From Symbiodinium natans (taxonomy: Eukaryota > Sar > Dinophyceae > Suessiales > Symbiodiniaceae), in the NCBI GenBank assembly GCA_905221605.1, contig CAJNDS010002270.1, positions 492,435-528,890 on the forward strand: a stretch of 36,456 bases of DNA. The letters run 5' to 3'. A model generated the notes under the pieces. It had not been told where the DNA came from. It was given only the letters and a program-made list of their open reading frames with translations, and did not search any database. Made by a program: the position numbers and the translations under genes. Positions within the stretch are counted from its first letter, which is position 1. Every line of letters starts with the position of its first letter. Positions 9,013-17,525 of the stretch are shown here, piece after piece.

Positions 9013-9079
9013 CGGATCAGGGTCCGTGCCCTTCTCCGAGCTGTCTGCCTGGCTGAGCGATGCCCAGCAGGACAGCTAG
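9013..9079 (+). CDS. Candidate exon, unknown product
   Basis: Acceptor GGGTTTTCCAG. One frame reads GSGSVPFSELSAWLSDAQQDS and stop; the phase-0 frame reads RIRVRALLRAVCLAERC. Two open frames leave the phase unresolved. C-rich repeats upstream and G-rich repeats downstream. Confidence 0.4.
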
Positions 9080-9272
9080 GGGCTTAAGGTTCAGGGTTTA
9101 GGGGTTTAGGGTTTAGGGTTTAGGGGTTTAGGGTTCGGGTTTAGGGTTTAGCTTAAGGTTTAGGGGTTTAGGGATTAGGGTTTAGGGTTAGGGTTAGGGT
9201 TCAAAAAGGGTTTAGGGTTTGGATGGGTTTGGGGTGTAGTAATTAGTGGGTTTAGATGGGTCTAGGGTTTAG

Positions 9273-9352
9273 GGCCAAAATGACGATTTCGACCGGCCCC
9301 ATGCTCCAAGAAAATCGAACCCTAGGACTGAAGAGATTTTGGGGGCTTGAAG
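9273..9352 (+). CDS. Candidate exon, unknown product
   Basis: Starts after GGGTTTAG, reads AKMTISTGPMLQENRTL then GLKRFWGLE and ends GAAG|GTTTAGGG. The downstream intron would begin with the about 16-unit G tract at 9353. Confidence 0.4.
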
Positions 9353-9475
9353 GTTTAGGGTTTAGGGTTTAGGGTTTAGGGTTTAGGGTTTAGGGTTTAG
9401 GGTTTAGGGTTTAGGGTTTAGGGTTTAGGGTTTAGGGTTTAGGGTTCAGGTTTAGGGTTTAGGGTCTAGGGCTGT
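9353..9475. repeat. TTTAGGG tract
   Basis: About 16 G-strand units, a few changed to TTCAGG or TCTAGGG at the right end. Confidence 0.97.
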
Positions 9476-9578
9476 TGGGAGGCGGCGGTCGTACGCGTCA
9501 GAGATCCTGTCGCAGCGCTTGCCTCTCTGCGGCGACGAAGCACCGGCCTCGGTCCTAATTTGGAGGATTGTCACAAGG
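9470..9578 (+). CDS. Candidate exon, unknown product
   Basis: After GGGTCTAG the frame reads AVGRRRSYASEILSQRL, PLCGDEAPASVLIWRIVT and meets a possible donor AAGG|GTTTGG (or TC|GTTAAGG at 9587). A TTTAGGG tract follows at 9596. Composition strongly protein-like. Confidence 0.45.
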
Positions 9579-9674
9579 GTTTGGTCGTTAAGGTTTAGGG
9601 TGTAGGGTTTGAGGTTTAGGGTTTAGGGTTTAGGGTTTGGGGTTTTGGGGTTTAGGGTTTAGGGTTTAGGGTTT

Positions 9675-9807
9675 GTCATTAAGGGGTCTAAACGAGTACC
9701 GAAGTTTTTCTGTGGCCTATCTGCAATCTGCGCTCGGATTAGAAGGGGGAACTGCCCACCTGATATGGGTCTAGAGTTAGAGGAGTTTAGCTCTTTTGAC
9801 TTCATAA
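9675..9807 (+). CDS. Candidate exon, unknown product
   Basis: Frame reads VIKGSKRVPKFFCGLS, AICARIRRGNCPPDMG, LELEEFSSFDF. It is followed at 9808 by GTCTACTTCG, the start of the second member of the GTCTACTT intron family. Basic then acidic composition; no domain recognised. If not spliced, the frame ends at a TAG near 9825. Confidence 0.5.
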
Positions 9808-9915
9808 GTCTACTTCGTACCCCCTAGAAACCCTACGATCATCCCCATCACCCACCTTACTATCCAGACTTACTAAGTCAAAACCCCAAACCCTAAACCC
9901 TAAACCCTAAAACGT
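9808..9915 (+). other. GTCTACTT intron-family copy 2
   Basis: GTCTACTTCGTACCCC, then GAAACCCTACGATCATCCCC and CACCCACCTTACTATCC, followed by a short CCCTAAA tract at 9884-9915. Same order of blocks as at 6177 and 29615. I could not find a phase-consistent downstream exon here. Confidence 0.45.
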
Positions 9916-10230
9916 AAACCGTGGCTTACAAGTAGGCCTAGAAGCATCCTAAAGCTTGGGTGTTTGGATTGCAGGGGCTTAACTTAAAGCCTGCTCCCTG
10001 TTTTCTTGTTATCCTATCGCCCAAACCCCCCAAAGTCTTTCCCAACCTGAAACAAAAATGGTCCTGCCCCAAAACTAACCCTAAACCCTCAAACCGAAAC
10101 CTCTCAAAACCTGAGGCGAATTGAGGTGAGAAGCCTGGAAGCCGTCAAAAGCGGGGGGGGGGGGGGGGGGGGGAGTCTGCATTTTGAACCCGAAGCACAC
10201 ATAAGCACACCATAAACCCTTGGCCCCTAA

Positions 10231-10310
10231 TTAGGGTTTAGGGTTTAGGGTTTAGGTTTTAGGGTTTAGGGTTTAGGGTTTAGGGTTTAGGGTTTAGGGT
10301 TTAGGGTTAA
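10231..10310. repeat. TTTAGGG tract meeting CCCTAAA
   Basis: About ten G-strand units that switch at 10308 to C-strand units (GGGTTAACCCTAAA), a head-to-head junction. A run of about 20 G lies upstream at 10154-10173. Confidence 0.95.
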
Positions 10311-10345
10311 CCCTAAACTCCAAACCCTAAACCCTGCACCGCAAG

Positions 10346-10703
10346 CCCAAGGTACTCGCAGTGAATGCGCGGCACACGATCCAAGACATTCTGGCCATCT
10401 TGCACCAGGCGGGCACTGCAGGGTTTGGAGTGTTGAGCTTCCCTGGGTTTTAGGGTTTAGGGTTTAGGGTTTAGGGTCTAGGGTTTAGGGTTTAGGGTTT
10501 AGGGTTTAGGACTAGCTTTGGCTTTAGGACGTTCTGTCGAGGTTGCCCTCAGAAGCAACCAGCCCCCCTCACCACCCCCTCCCCTCCATTTCTGTGTTCT
10601 GTGTGGCTTAGGATCCTCTTCGAGCAACAGTACGAGCGCAGTTCTCAACAACGAAGCGTTCAGCCTTGCTTATGCCAAGATCTTCAAAGAAACGCGAGGC
10701 TGA
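10346..10703 (+). CDS. Candidate three-exon 3' end of a gene
   Basis: Exon 10346-10422 reads PKVLAVNARHTIQDIL, AILHQAGTA. Microexon 10516-10541 (26 nt) reads FGFRTFCR. Exon 10612-10703 reads SSSSNSTSAVLNNEAF, SLAYAKIFKETRG and TGA. Both junctions agree in phase (2/1 and 1/2). The first intron (93 bp) is mostly TTTAGGG repeats; the second (70 bp) starts GTTGCC and has a fine pyrimidine tract before GGCTTAG. An alternative reading of the microexon (LALGRSVE) is not phase-compatible. Function unknown; a start exon is not assigned. Confidence 0.5.
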
Positions 10704-10773
10704 GGTACAATGCATCCCCCCTAAACCCTAAACCCTAAACCCTAAACCCTAAACCCGCGCCTGCAAAGTCCAG

Positions 10774-10845
10774 GCCACGGAGCGGGCGACAGTCCTCCAC
10801 TTCGTCCTCCGTCGACACGCCGGACTGCTCAGAATTTGCGAGAGG
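10774..10845 (+). CDS. Candidate symmetric exon, 24 codons
   Basis: Acceptor CTGCAAAGTCCAG, donor AGAG|GTTTAGGG-like at 10846. Reads ATERATVLHFVLRRHAG then LLRICER, phase 0 at both ends. A CCCTAAA tract lies at 10719-10757 and a 22-unit G tract follows at once. Confidence 0.5.
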
Positions 10846-11003
10846 GTTTAGGGTTTAGGGTTTAGGGTTTAGGGTTTAGGGTTTAGGGTTTAGGGTTTAG
10901 GGTTTAGGGTTCAGCGTTTAGGGTTTAGGGTTTAGGGTTTAGGGTTTAGGGTTTAGGGTTTAGGGTTTAGGGTTTAGGGTTTAGGGTTTAGGGTTTAGGG
11001 TTT
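10846..11003. repeat. TTTAGGG tract, longest G-strand array
   Basis: About 22 units with one TTCAGCG-type variant near 10910. It continues into decayed TTTAGGA/TTCAGGA repeats up to about 11130. Confidence 0.97.
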
Positions 11004-11129
11004 GGGAGGGGGCAGGGTTAGGATTCAGGATTCATTTGGGGTTCAGGGGCCTCTCAGGGGCCTTTAGGATCTAGCATCTAGGATGGAATTTTCGGATTCA
11101 GGATTTAGGATGCAGACTTAGGATTTAGG

Positions 11130-11252
11130 ATTCCGGGTGCCGAGATCCAAAAACGCAAGGATCTCCAGAACCATCTGTTTCTGTCCCAAAAGTCGCATTT
11201 TTCATGTCGGCTCTGGCCGAATCCTGGGTTCCCCGCAATTGTTCGTAGATAG
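11130..11252 (+). CDS. Candidate exon, unknown product
   Basis: Frame reads IPGAEIQKRKDLQNHL, FLSQKSHFSCRLWPNP, GFPAIVRR and TAG. A second frame is also open. Basic, protein-like, with no recognised domain. It lies between decayed TTTAGGA repeats and the next ORF. Confidence 0.35.
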   Translation: MPGAEIQKRKDLQNHLFLSQKSHFSCRLWPNPGFPAIVRR

Positions 11253-11268
11253 TATCAGGATTTAGGAC

Positions 11269-11484
11269 TTGGGGTTTCTACCAGAGTGGCACAAGAATAC
11301 GAAAACTAGCCCAAACCCCACCCGACCCCTTGTGGACGGTGCCGAGTCAAGTAAGGGAAATGAGTTTTTAATTCGAATGAAAGGGATGCTGGGAGGGTGG
11401 GGTGACGCCCATCGTGACGTAAAAATACGCCTAGCAAATCGACAGCTCAGGCCAGTCGTAACCCCTAAACCCCTAAACCCCTAA
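11269..11484 (+). CDS. Candidate exon, unknown product
   Basis: Open frame with WHKNTKTSPNPTRPLV, DGAESSKGNEFLIRMKG, MLGGWGDAHRDVKIRLA, NRQLRPVV. The last about 25 nt are CCCCTAAA repeats, so the true exon probably ends near 11460. No family recognised. Confidence 0.4.
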   Translation: MGFLPEWHKNTKTSPNPTRPLVDGAESSKGNEFLIRMKGMLGGWGDAHRDVKIRLANRQLRPVVTPKPLNP

Positions 11485-11540
11485 ACCCCAAAACCCCAAA
11501 ACCCCAAAACCCCAAAACCCCAAAACCCCAAAACCCTAAG
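11458..11540. repeat. CCCCTAAA/CCCCAAAA tract
   Basis: Three CCCCTAAA units followed by about eight CCCCAAAA 8-mers, a variant not seen as a block elsewhere in the window. Confidence 0.9.
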
Positions 11541-11550
11541 CCGATGTCCG

Positions 11551-12010
11551 TTGCTTGCGGACCGAAATGGCCCGTGTTATGAATACTTTGACAACAACAA
11601 CCACCTCATCGTCATTATTGTTGGCTATTTGGACCCGCTATTCCATCACGCCTGGGACCTTCTGCACGCAGAAAAGTCATACATGTGGGGCCTATGCACT
11701 GGCGCGCGGTCCCTTTCTGCCAGAAGTTTCCCAATAACTCAGCATGTTACATGTTCCTGGTCAATCTCCATTCAGAGAGAATGACCAGAAACACAAGCTC
11801 GAGTCCAAAAGCAGTCATGGAAGAACGCTTGGAGCTGGCTTCCGAGTTTCCGTTTATAGATTCAAGAAAGCACCGAAGTTTCCTAGGGAGCTCCCGGATC
11901 TTCCCAAACAGCCTCCAAAGCCAAGAGTACCTCATGGGGCCTGGAACACAGACGGCAACCCTTGCTATGACGACCCCTACCAGAGGAAGCCTACAACCTC
12001 AACCCCCTAA
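11551..12010 (+). pseudogene. Coding-like region with one in-frame stop
   Basis: The frame from 11555 reads through about 150 codons with a single TAA at 11735-11737. The downstream half is most protein-like: FRVSVYRFKKAPKFPREL, PDLPKQPPKPRVPHG, AWNTDGNPCYDDPYQ. A different frame (11551-11784) carries YEYFDNNNHLIVIIVG upstream. This may be a gene disrupted by stops or shifts, or exons with an unrecognised short intron near 11735 (CCAATAACTCAG). No family recognised. Confidence 0.4.
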
Positions 12011-12604
12011 ACCTTAATTCGCCCAAAACCCCTAAACCCCTACATCCCCCAAAGCCGCAAACGCCCGAACCTTGAACCTTGAAGCGTCGAACCTACATGG
12101 GTTGGGGTAAAAAAGGCAATACCATCATATAGACACCAAAATATTAACTGCACAACAAGATAGATTCCAAGAAGAGCATTATGAACGGTAGTGTAAGCCT
12201 TAAACCCTAAACCCCAAGCCCCGAAGCCCCGTAACCGTAAGCGGGTACTAGTTTGGATCCCTGGAGTTTCAGGGAGTTGGGCTCGGGGCTGCAGAGCTTG
12301 GGGTGGTGCGTTTGGGCTTCAGAACTTTTCAAGTTTCAGGGTTTATGGTTTAGGCTTTAGGGTTTAGGGTTTAGGGTTCTGAAACTCAAAGACCCTAAAT
12401 CCTAAAACCCAAAAGTCCTTGGTAATCAAGAGATGCCTTCTCTAAGCCCGTTTCTATGACTGTTATAAAGAGGGTTTGGGGAGCAGAGAAACACCTTGAA
12501 ACCCCATACCTGCTATTTGCTTAAGAACCACCCAAAAACATGAAGCATATTCTTCATTGGGGTTGTTGGTTGTTTTCTTTCTTTCGTTTTGTTTACTTTC
12601 TGAG

Positions 12605-12655
12605 TACATCTTTGGCCGAGGCCGACGCGGTCAACATCAAAGCGGCCGATTGCAG
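12605..12655 (+). CDS. Candidate short exon
   Basis: A very strong pyrimidine tract (TTTCTTTCTTTCGTTTTG..CTGAG) precedes a 51-nt island reading TSLAEADAVNIKAADCR, ending TGCAG|GTGGGA. An alternative frame is part of a 91-aa ORF starting with a hydrophobic stretch (12557-12832), which I regard as intron plus exon read through. Confidence 0.45.
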
Positions 12656-12762
12656 GTGGGACCGTCATGCCGTACTAGGCCTTACCAGGGCACGAGGGAA
12701 CTAGGCACCGTAATTTTCCCCCGTGCACCCAGAGAGTACCTAAATTCCCTCATGCCCTACAG

Positions 12763-12834
12763 AGAACCACCAAGAGGATGCCGCAAAGGTTCACAAGGTC
12801 AGGGCCTTGGCGCAGTTGGGTGTATGGGTTAAGC
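12763..12834 (+). CDS. Candidate exon, unknown product
   Basis: Acceptor CATGCCCTACAG, frame NHQEDAAKVHKVRALA then QLGVWVK, ending AAGC|GTTTTTAG. It probably follows the island at 12605 in the same transcript, but phases do not match with these edges, so an edge is wrong or an exon is missing. Confidence 0.4.
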
Positions 12835-12866
12835 GTTTTTAGCGTTTAGGGTTTAGGGTTTGGAGA

Positions 12867-12945
12867 GTTTTTGCCAATGACAGAGGCGAAAAACAAACGA
12901 TGTTTGAGGCCGCCTCCCTTTTGTCAAAAGGTATCCAGGAAACCT
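12867..12945 (+). CDS. Candidate exon, unknown product
   Basis: Frame reads FANDRGEKQTMFEAASL then LSKGIQETLSY between a short TTTAGGG tract and CCCTAAA repeats. A donor AAAAG|GTATCC lies at about 12919. Confidence 0.35.
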
Positions 12946-13279
12946 TAAGCTACCCTACAACCCTAAACCGCATTCCCGAAACCCCAAACCCTACTTTCAC
13001 CCTAAACTCTAAACCCTAAACCCTAAACCCTAAGCCTATTCGTATATTGGGCTGTCGAGGCGTAGAGCACGGATGGGTTTAGGGTTTAGGGGCTTGGGGC
13101 TTAAGGCTTTGGGCTTAAAATCCTAAACCCTAAACCCTAAACCCTGAACCCTACGGGCTCAGGGTGAGGGTTTTGGATGGAGGTTTGTAGAAATTCCACT
13201 CTGGGCTTCAGGGCTTGAGTCCCTGAGCTTCCTAAGCCCCTGAAGTCCGAAACCCCTACACAAAACTCTAGGTTGATAG

Positions 13280-13427
13280 GTTTCAGGCTTAGGGTGTAGG
13301 AGTATGAGTTTAGGGCTTAGGGCTCAGGGCTTAGGGCTTAGGGCTTAGGGTTGAGGGTTTAGGGTTTAGGGCTTAGGGTTTAGGGTTTAGGGTTTAGGGT
13401 TTAGGGTTTAGGGTTTGGGCCTTGCTG
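13280..13427. repeat. TTTAGGG/CTTAGGG tract
   Basis: G-strand tract that begins as GGGCTTA variants and becomes perfect TTTAGGG by about 13370. Confidence 0.95.
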
Positions 13428-13428
13428 A

Positions 13429-13523
13429 AGTTTCGCCACCGAAAGGCACCACTGGACCAAATCCAGAAGCCCAGAAACCCTGACCCTGTGGTATCGCAAG
13501 AAGACAAGCAGGATGAGTTGAGG
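13429..13523 (+). CDS. Candidate exon, unknown product
   Basis: Reads LLKFRHRKAPLDQIQK, PRNPDPVVSQEDKQDEL and runs into GTTTAGGG at 13524. Strong protein-like composition; G-rich telomere tracts on both sides. Confidence 0.45.
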
Positions 13524-13615
13524 GTTTAGGGTTTAGGGTTTAGGGTTTAGGGTTTAGGGTTTAGGGTTTAGGGTTTAGGGTTTAGGGTTTAGGGTTTAGG
13601 GTTTAGGGTTTAGGG
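13519..13615. repeat. TTTAGGG tract
   Basis: About 13 perfect units. After this the tracts disappear until 16.84 kb. Confidence 0.97.
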
Positions 13616-13784
13616 CATGTCATGAAAGCAAAACCTTCCAGAGTCGTCAACAATACGCAAGGGTTTTGGGGGTTCAGCGTGTTTCCAGGTTTCCAGCAAG
13701 GGCGACCCCTGCGCGGCAGCCGCTCAGCAGCCGAAGGCACGCAACGGGCTCCTGGACTTTCAGGCTTAGCGGGGGGGGGGAGGG

Positions 13785-13895
13785 CGAGAGCGAGCGCGAG
13801 TGTGAGACGGAGTGCGAGCGCGAGCGCGAGAGCGGTAGCGGCGCTAGCGAGAGAGCGGCGGCGGGAGTGCGAGAGCGAGAGAGAGCTAGCAAGGG
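13785..13895. repeat. GAGCGC/GAGA simple repeat
   Basis: Imperfect GAGCGCGAGA array. It generates Arg/Glu-rich plus frames and LALALA-type minus frames, including part of the 197-aa minus ORF at 13603-14196, which I do not accept as a gene. Confidence 0.85.
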
Positions 13896-14051
13896 AGGGA
13901 AGGACGGCAAGAGTTCCCAGGGCTGAGAAGGGCCTAGATGAGAGAGTGAGATAAAGCCCCCAGGCCTCTCCGGCGCAGAATCTCCATAGGTAGGCAGTTG
14001 GAGCCAAGGAACCAGATTTGGCGGCCCCAAGACTTTGGTTACGGCTCAAAG

Positions 14052-14412
14052 TGTCCGCTTCATGCCTCTGAAAGTGCTGCAGCTCCTCAGAGGCTTGGGC
14101 TACCAGGTTAGTCTGTGACAGGCGAGACATGAAGCTGACAGGAAGCAATGCTTGGGGCATCTGCAGTGGCTTCCGCTCGGCGAGAGCTGGGTTCAAAGTG
14201 CCAGCTGCCGATGTCCTGGAGTCCAGCGCGATGACGGGCTTCCTGCAAGGCTTTTCGACAGATTGTGTCTTCCTGCGATGATGCTAGTAGTTTCAGTTCT
14301 CCTTCTCCTCGTTATCCGCCCCACCGTTCGTGCTAACCTCTTTCTTTGCACACTCCACGGCCAAACCCATCACACAGTCGTGAGTCAGCATCATCACCAA
14401 GAGCTGGTTTAG
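14052..14412 (+). CDS. Candidate two-exon gene end with a membrane segment
   Basis: Exon 14052-14106 reads VRFMPLKVLQLLRGLGYQ and ends at a consensus donor CAG|GTTAGT. The 60-nt intron ends GGGGCATCTGCAG at 14166. The second exon continues in phase: WLPLGESWVQSASCRC, PGVQRDDGLPARLFD, then a hydrophobic stretch MMLVVSVLLLLVI and a stop at 14410-14412. The hydrophobic run could be a transmembrane helix. Another frame of the second exon is open as far as 14282. Function unknown. Confidence 0.45.
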
Positions 14413-14484
14413 GGCGCCAAGATCAGTGGAATATTCAGGCGTGCGCGTGCCTGTGGACAGACATTCCTCAGCAGGGTTGACCTA

Positions 14485-14612
14485 GTGCAGTTCTTTATGG
14501 CCCACCAGTGGCGCTCCCTTGAAGATCGCCTTGAATAGCGCCACAGAACTTCGCTAAAGCACGCGGGGAAGATCCATCCAAGACAGGGGCACGTCCCGTC
14601 GACAGGCACGGC
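14485..14612. repeat. 128-bp inverted repeat, left arm
   Basis: The reverse complement matches 15355-15483 with only about a dozen differences. Read on the minus strand it contains an acceptor-like CGTGCTTTAG followed by RSSVALFKAIFKGAPL, VGHKELH. Spacer between the arms is about 740 bp. Confidence 0.85.
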
Positions 14613-14771
14613 TTAGGGCAGCCCAGCTTTTCCAGCCGGCCGATTCAGGCTATGGCTTGGGGCAGGGGAACATCAGAAACATAAGCATTTGAATGCGAGC
14701 ACGGGAGGCACCAGACAAAACCTTGTAGCCAACTTCAACACAACAATGTCGACATTAAACTGAGGCACGAA

Positions 14772-14900
14772 ATGATGTCCAACTGCAGCGTACAGCAATG
14801 TCGATACAAGGGTGATTTCGAAGGTTGGCCCTGCACGCCCGGAGGTTGTTACTCACAGCTTTACTTGCTTGGCGAGGACAAGGTGTCTTCCCACAACTAG
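14772..14900 (+). CDS. Small Cys-rich ORF (42 aa) inside the inverted repeat
   Basis: ATGATG start, MMSNCSVQQCRYKGDFE, GWPCTPGGCYSQLYLL, GEDKVSSHN, TAG. Four Cys in about 20 residues. A 73-aa minus ORF overlaps (14755-14976) and is an alternative. No family recognised; it may be an exon rather than a complete gene. Confidence 0.35.
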   Translation: MMSNCSVQQCRYKGDFEGWPCTPGGCYSQLYLLGEDKVSSHN

Positions 14901-14988
14901 CTAACGATTGCGTCGCTGTTTGAATGTTTCTGCTCGCAGCACTTGAGAAGGGCTCGTGGTCGAGGATGCACAACACGGCGAAGAGTAA

Positions 14989-15279
14989 AAAGGTCAGTTT
15001 CTAGGCCTTGTTTCTTTATGCTGGTCACACATCATCAGCAGTGCAAGAGCTTGTTTCGCTGAATGGAAGCACAGCCTTCGCCTCATTCGGTCTGGGATCC
15101 CTGACTCTTGTCCACGAACCCTGGCACCTTCTCATCAAGAACGCTTCGGGAACCAAGTATTTGGGAGCCAAAAGATTATTCGACAGGGGCTTACTGTAGG
15201 AGCTCTGCAGGCTTCTTCCATTGGGTTGAGGGGCCTAATTACAGGCCGGGTGTCCAGCACACTCCCGGGAGCAAACTGA
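14989..15279 (+). CDS. Candidate exon without start codon, about 96 codons
   Basis: The longest open frame in the loop of the inverted repeat: FAEWKHSLRLIRSG, PSHQERFGNQVFGSQ, KIIRQGLTVGALQASS, IGLRGLITGRVSSTLPG, then TGA. Two other frames (15008-15199 and 15108-15305) are also open. This one is longest and has no Met, as expected for an internal exon. Confidence 0.4.
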   Translation, partial: KGQFLGLVSLCWSHIISSARACFAEWKHSLRLIRSGIPDSCPRTLAPSHQERFGNQVFGSQKIIRQGLTVGALQASSIGLRGLITGRVSSTLPGAN

Positions 15280-15354
15280 ACCCACTGTACAAGAATGCCA
15301 CCTAGATTCTGTCATCTCTAGACATTGGTGGACGTGGCGTTGGCTCATTTGGAA

Positions 15355-15483
15355 GCCGTGCCCCGTCGACGGGACGTGCCCCCGTCTAGGCTGGATCTTC
15401 CCCGCGTGCTTTAGCGAAGTTCTGTGGCGCTATTCAAGCCGATCTTCAAGGGAGCACCACTGGTGGGCCACAAAGAACTGCAC
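15355..15483. repeat. 128-bp inverted repeat, right arm
   Basis: Plus-strand copy of the exon-like segment: acceptor-like CGTGCTTTAG then RSSVALFKPIFKGAPL, VGHKELHSGLGG. Of the three differences from the left arm in this frame, two are synonymous. In another frame most differences change the residue, supporting this reading. Confidence 0.85.
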
Positions 15484-15845
15484 AGTGGTTTGGGCGGTGG
15501 CCCGTGAAAGCTCACAGCGGCGGGGAAAAAGAAACCACCAATGAAAATTGCTGGACTGCATTGGAAACATGTGCCTTCGCGTAGCATGCCGCCCCCCCCT
15601 CCCCATCACACCCACCCCTGGGTGGGTCGAGGCGCCGTTCAGGAGTTGCGTTGTTGCATCCAGGTGCTGCGAGGCCGATGAGGCTGCTCACAAGGCCATA
15701 GTGGGGGAGGGGAAGGAGTTTAGGGCTTGGGGTTAGGGATCGTAGGTCTGCTCTTGAGATCTGAAGGGTGGAGGGTTTCAGGGTTTAGGGTCGAGTTAAG
15801 GAGAGATTACGATGTCAGGATGCGTTTGGAGGTTGCGTGTTTCAG

Positions 15846-16253
15846 GGCGCATTCCCAGTGCTGATGGCATCGGGCGCAAGATGGCCGCCTCTTGTGGCAG
15901 TTCATTGTGATTTTGAGTGGCAGGCCCGTGAGCTCGAGGTTTTCCTAGATCGCCCAAGGCCGTTCAGACGCAGCCCCACCCCGCCAGCGGCTTCCCGCCT
16001 CCCAGAACTGGGACACAGCCGTTCCGAACTGCGTCCTAACCCTAAACTGCCGAGCCACTCCGAGAACGCATGCCATGGCCGACTCGGAGCTGCTGTCATG
16101 ACGGGTTTGGTGTTGACAGCTTCGCATAGGCTCCTACAGCAGCTCAGAGGGACATTCTGGGCACCGCCGTGCAGGACACCTTGGCGCTGTACTGAAAAGT
16201 TGCATGAGTTTGGAAGGGGTGTGGATTTCTGGTTTCCAGGTTTTAGGGCTTAG
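15846..16253 (+). CDS. Candidate exon/ORF of about 135 codons, unknown product
   Basis: After the acceptor TTGCGTGTTTCAG the frame reads GAFPVLMASGARWPPL, VAVHCDFEWQARELEV, FLDRPRPFRRSPTPPA and later VLTASHRLLQQLRGTF, TEKLHEFGRGVDFW, ending in a TAG at 16253. One of the longest non-repetitive frames in the window. Lies in the zone almost free of telomere tracts. Minus ORFs here are shorter shadows. Confidence 0.45.
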   Translation, partial: GAFPVLMASGARWPPLVAVHCDFEWQARELEVFLDRPRPFRRSPTPPAASRLPELGHSRSELRPNPKLPSHSENACHGRLGAAVMTGLVLTASHRLLQQLRGTFWAPPCRTPWRCTEKLHEFGRGVDFWFPGFRA

Positions 16254-16444
16254 ATGGGTTACCTGACTTATTAGCCATGAAATTAGATAGTGCATATGTC
16301 GTTTAGTGTCTGTCCCTCTCCCTCTCTCGCTCTCTCCCTCACCCGCCCGTGGTTCCGCGCTGATCGGTGGCGCCGACGCGAAACCTGTTAGCTCGTAGGG
16401 CGCTTGGAATTCTAGGACTGAGATTTTTTGTCCTAGGGTTCCAG

Positions 16445-16500
16445 CAGATCATCGAGCGGATCAGTGACCTGCAGGAAGGGCAGCCATGGCTGGCTCGCAT
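16445..16500 (+). CDS. Candidate exon, helical
   Basis: Acceptor GTCCTAGGGTTCCAG, frame QIIERISDLQEGQPWLAR, ending at a good donor CAT|GTAGGT (phase 2). Confidence 0.5.
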
Positions 16501-16548
16501 GTAGGTCCGCCCCACACACCCGACCGTGACGTCAGCCAATGCAGCTAG

Positions 16549-16650
16549 TTCCAAGACAAGGCAATTTGCCGCAACATCACGGAACGCAATGTGCGCCTCA
16601 TCGAAAGGCTGCAGTGGGAACTGCACGTTTTCGGTCTTCACCTTGCATGA
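16549..16650 (+). CDS. Candidate exon, helical, possible C-terminus
   Basis: After ATGCAGCTAG the frame reads FQDKAICRNITERNVR, LIERLQWELHVFGLHLA and TGA. Very protein-like and thematically continuous with 16445-16500, but the splice phases do not agree (phase 2 meets phase 0), so one edge may be wrong or the locus is decayed. A minus frame (16339-16641) is also open. Confidence 0.4.
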   Translation, partial: FQDKAICRNITERNVRLIERLQWELHVFGLHLA

Positions 16651-16651
16651 A

Positions 16652-16686
<35 letters not shown>

Positions 16687-16695
16687 TAGACAGAG
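16651..16695. repeat. GA microsatellite
   Basis: (GA)n of about 40 bp with GGGAGA and GATAGA interruptions, directly after the candidate stop at 16650. Confidence 0.95.
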
Positions 16696-16846
16696 AAAGA
16701 CAGCTTAGAGAGATGTTGAAAGAATTTAGGTCAGGCAGCTTTACCTTTGCACGGACAACACTGTACATATGAACTTTCAAGTTCAAGACGTCGATAAGGT
16801 AGCGCCTTGGGAAACCTGAAGCTGTCTAGGGTTCAGAGTTTAGGGT

Positions 16847-16924
16847 ACCCTAAACCCTAAACCCTAAACCCTAAACCCTAAACCCTAAACCCTAAACCCT
16901 AAACCCTAAACCCTAAACCCTACA
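16847..16924. repeat. CCCTAAA tract
   Basis: About 11 C-strand units followed by CACCTTCACAG, the acceptor of the island at 16934. Confidence 0.97.
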
Positions 16925-16933
16925 CCTTCACAG

Positions 16934-17039
16934 GGCCTTTGGGATCGCCTCGGCCCAGGGCACAAACGAGCACCGCCAGCCCGCCGGCGCCAAGCTCTTC
17001 GACGCTACGAGCTTGCCCTGCCTAGCCTCTCAGGAATGA
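16934..17039 (+). CDS. Candidate exon between C and G telomere tracts
   Basis: Reads AFGIASAQGTNEHRQP, AGAKLFDATSLPCLASQE and TGA, then GTGGGTTTGGGG. Acceptor CACCTTCACAG. It may be a terminal exon, or the donor may lie just before the TGA. Unknown product. Confidence 0.5.
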
Positions 17040-17040
17040 G

Positions 17041-17155
17041 TGGGTTTGGGGTTTAGGGTTTGGGGTTTAGGGTTTAGGGTTTGGGGTTTAGGGTTTCGGG
17101 TTTAGCGTTTGGGGTTTGGGGGTTTTAGGTTGAGGGTTCAGGGTTTTGGGGGTAG
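17041..17155. repeat. TTTAGGG/TTTGGGG tract
   Basis: G-strand tract with many TTTGGGG and TTTCGGG variants, immediately after the exon-like island. Confidence 0.9.
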
Positions 17156-17336
17156 CTGCTGCAAGACATATGTATGGTTTGGGGATTTGGGTGCTGGAAG
17201 ATTTCCCCCACAATCAAGGGTTCCGAGGGGTAGGTCGATGTTGCCACGCGGCGCCAGAGATGTGGACCATGGTTTTGGTTCTCGAGGCCTGCGCGCACAT
17301 TCTCGTGGGAAATTCGATCGCGCTCTCGCCTAGGTA
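17146..17336 (+). CDS. Candidate exon, weak
   Basis: Open frame with CHAAPEMWTMVLVLEA then CAHILVGNSIALSPR and a TAG near 17335. A second plus frame (17109-17333) is also open. Edges not defined. Confidence 0.25.
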
Positions 17337-17525
17337 GCCAGGCTCTGCTGCGCTCGCTGTGCTCGAAGCTGTTGTCACTTAAGGTTTGGGGCTTGGGGCT
17401 TAGGGCTTCGGGCTTAGGGCTTTGGGCTTTAGGGCTTAGGGCTTAGAGCTTAGGGCTTAGGGTTTACAAGCGAGTTGCGAACTGTCGTCACTTTCGGACG
17501 TCTCGGTTCACCTAGTCTCTCACAG

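Noticed and set aside
13603-14196. 197-aa minus ORF
   Set aside because: Its centre (alternating Leu/Ala, Ser/Arg) is the reverse of the GAGCGC repeat. The plus strand offers a phase-consistent splice pair at 14052-14412 instead.
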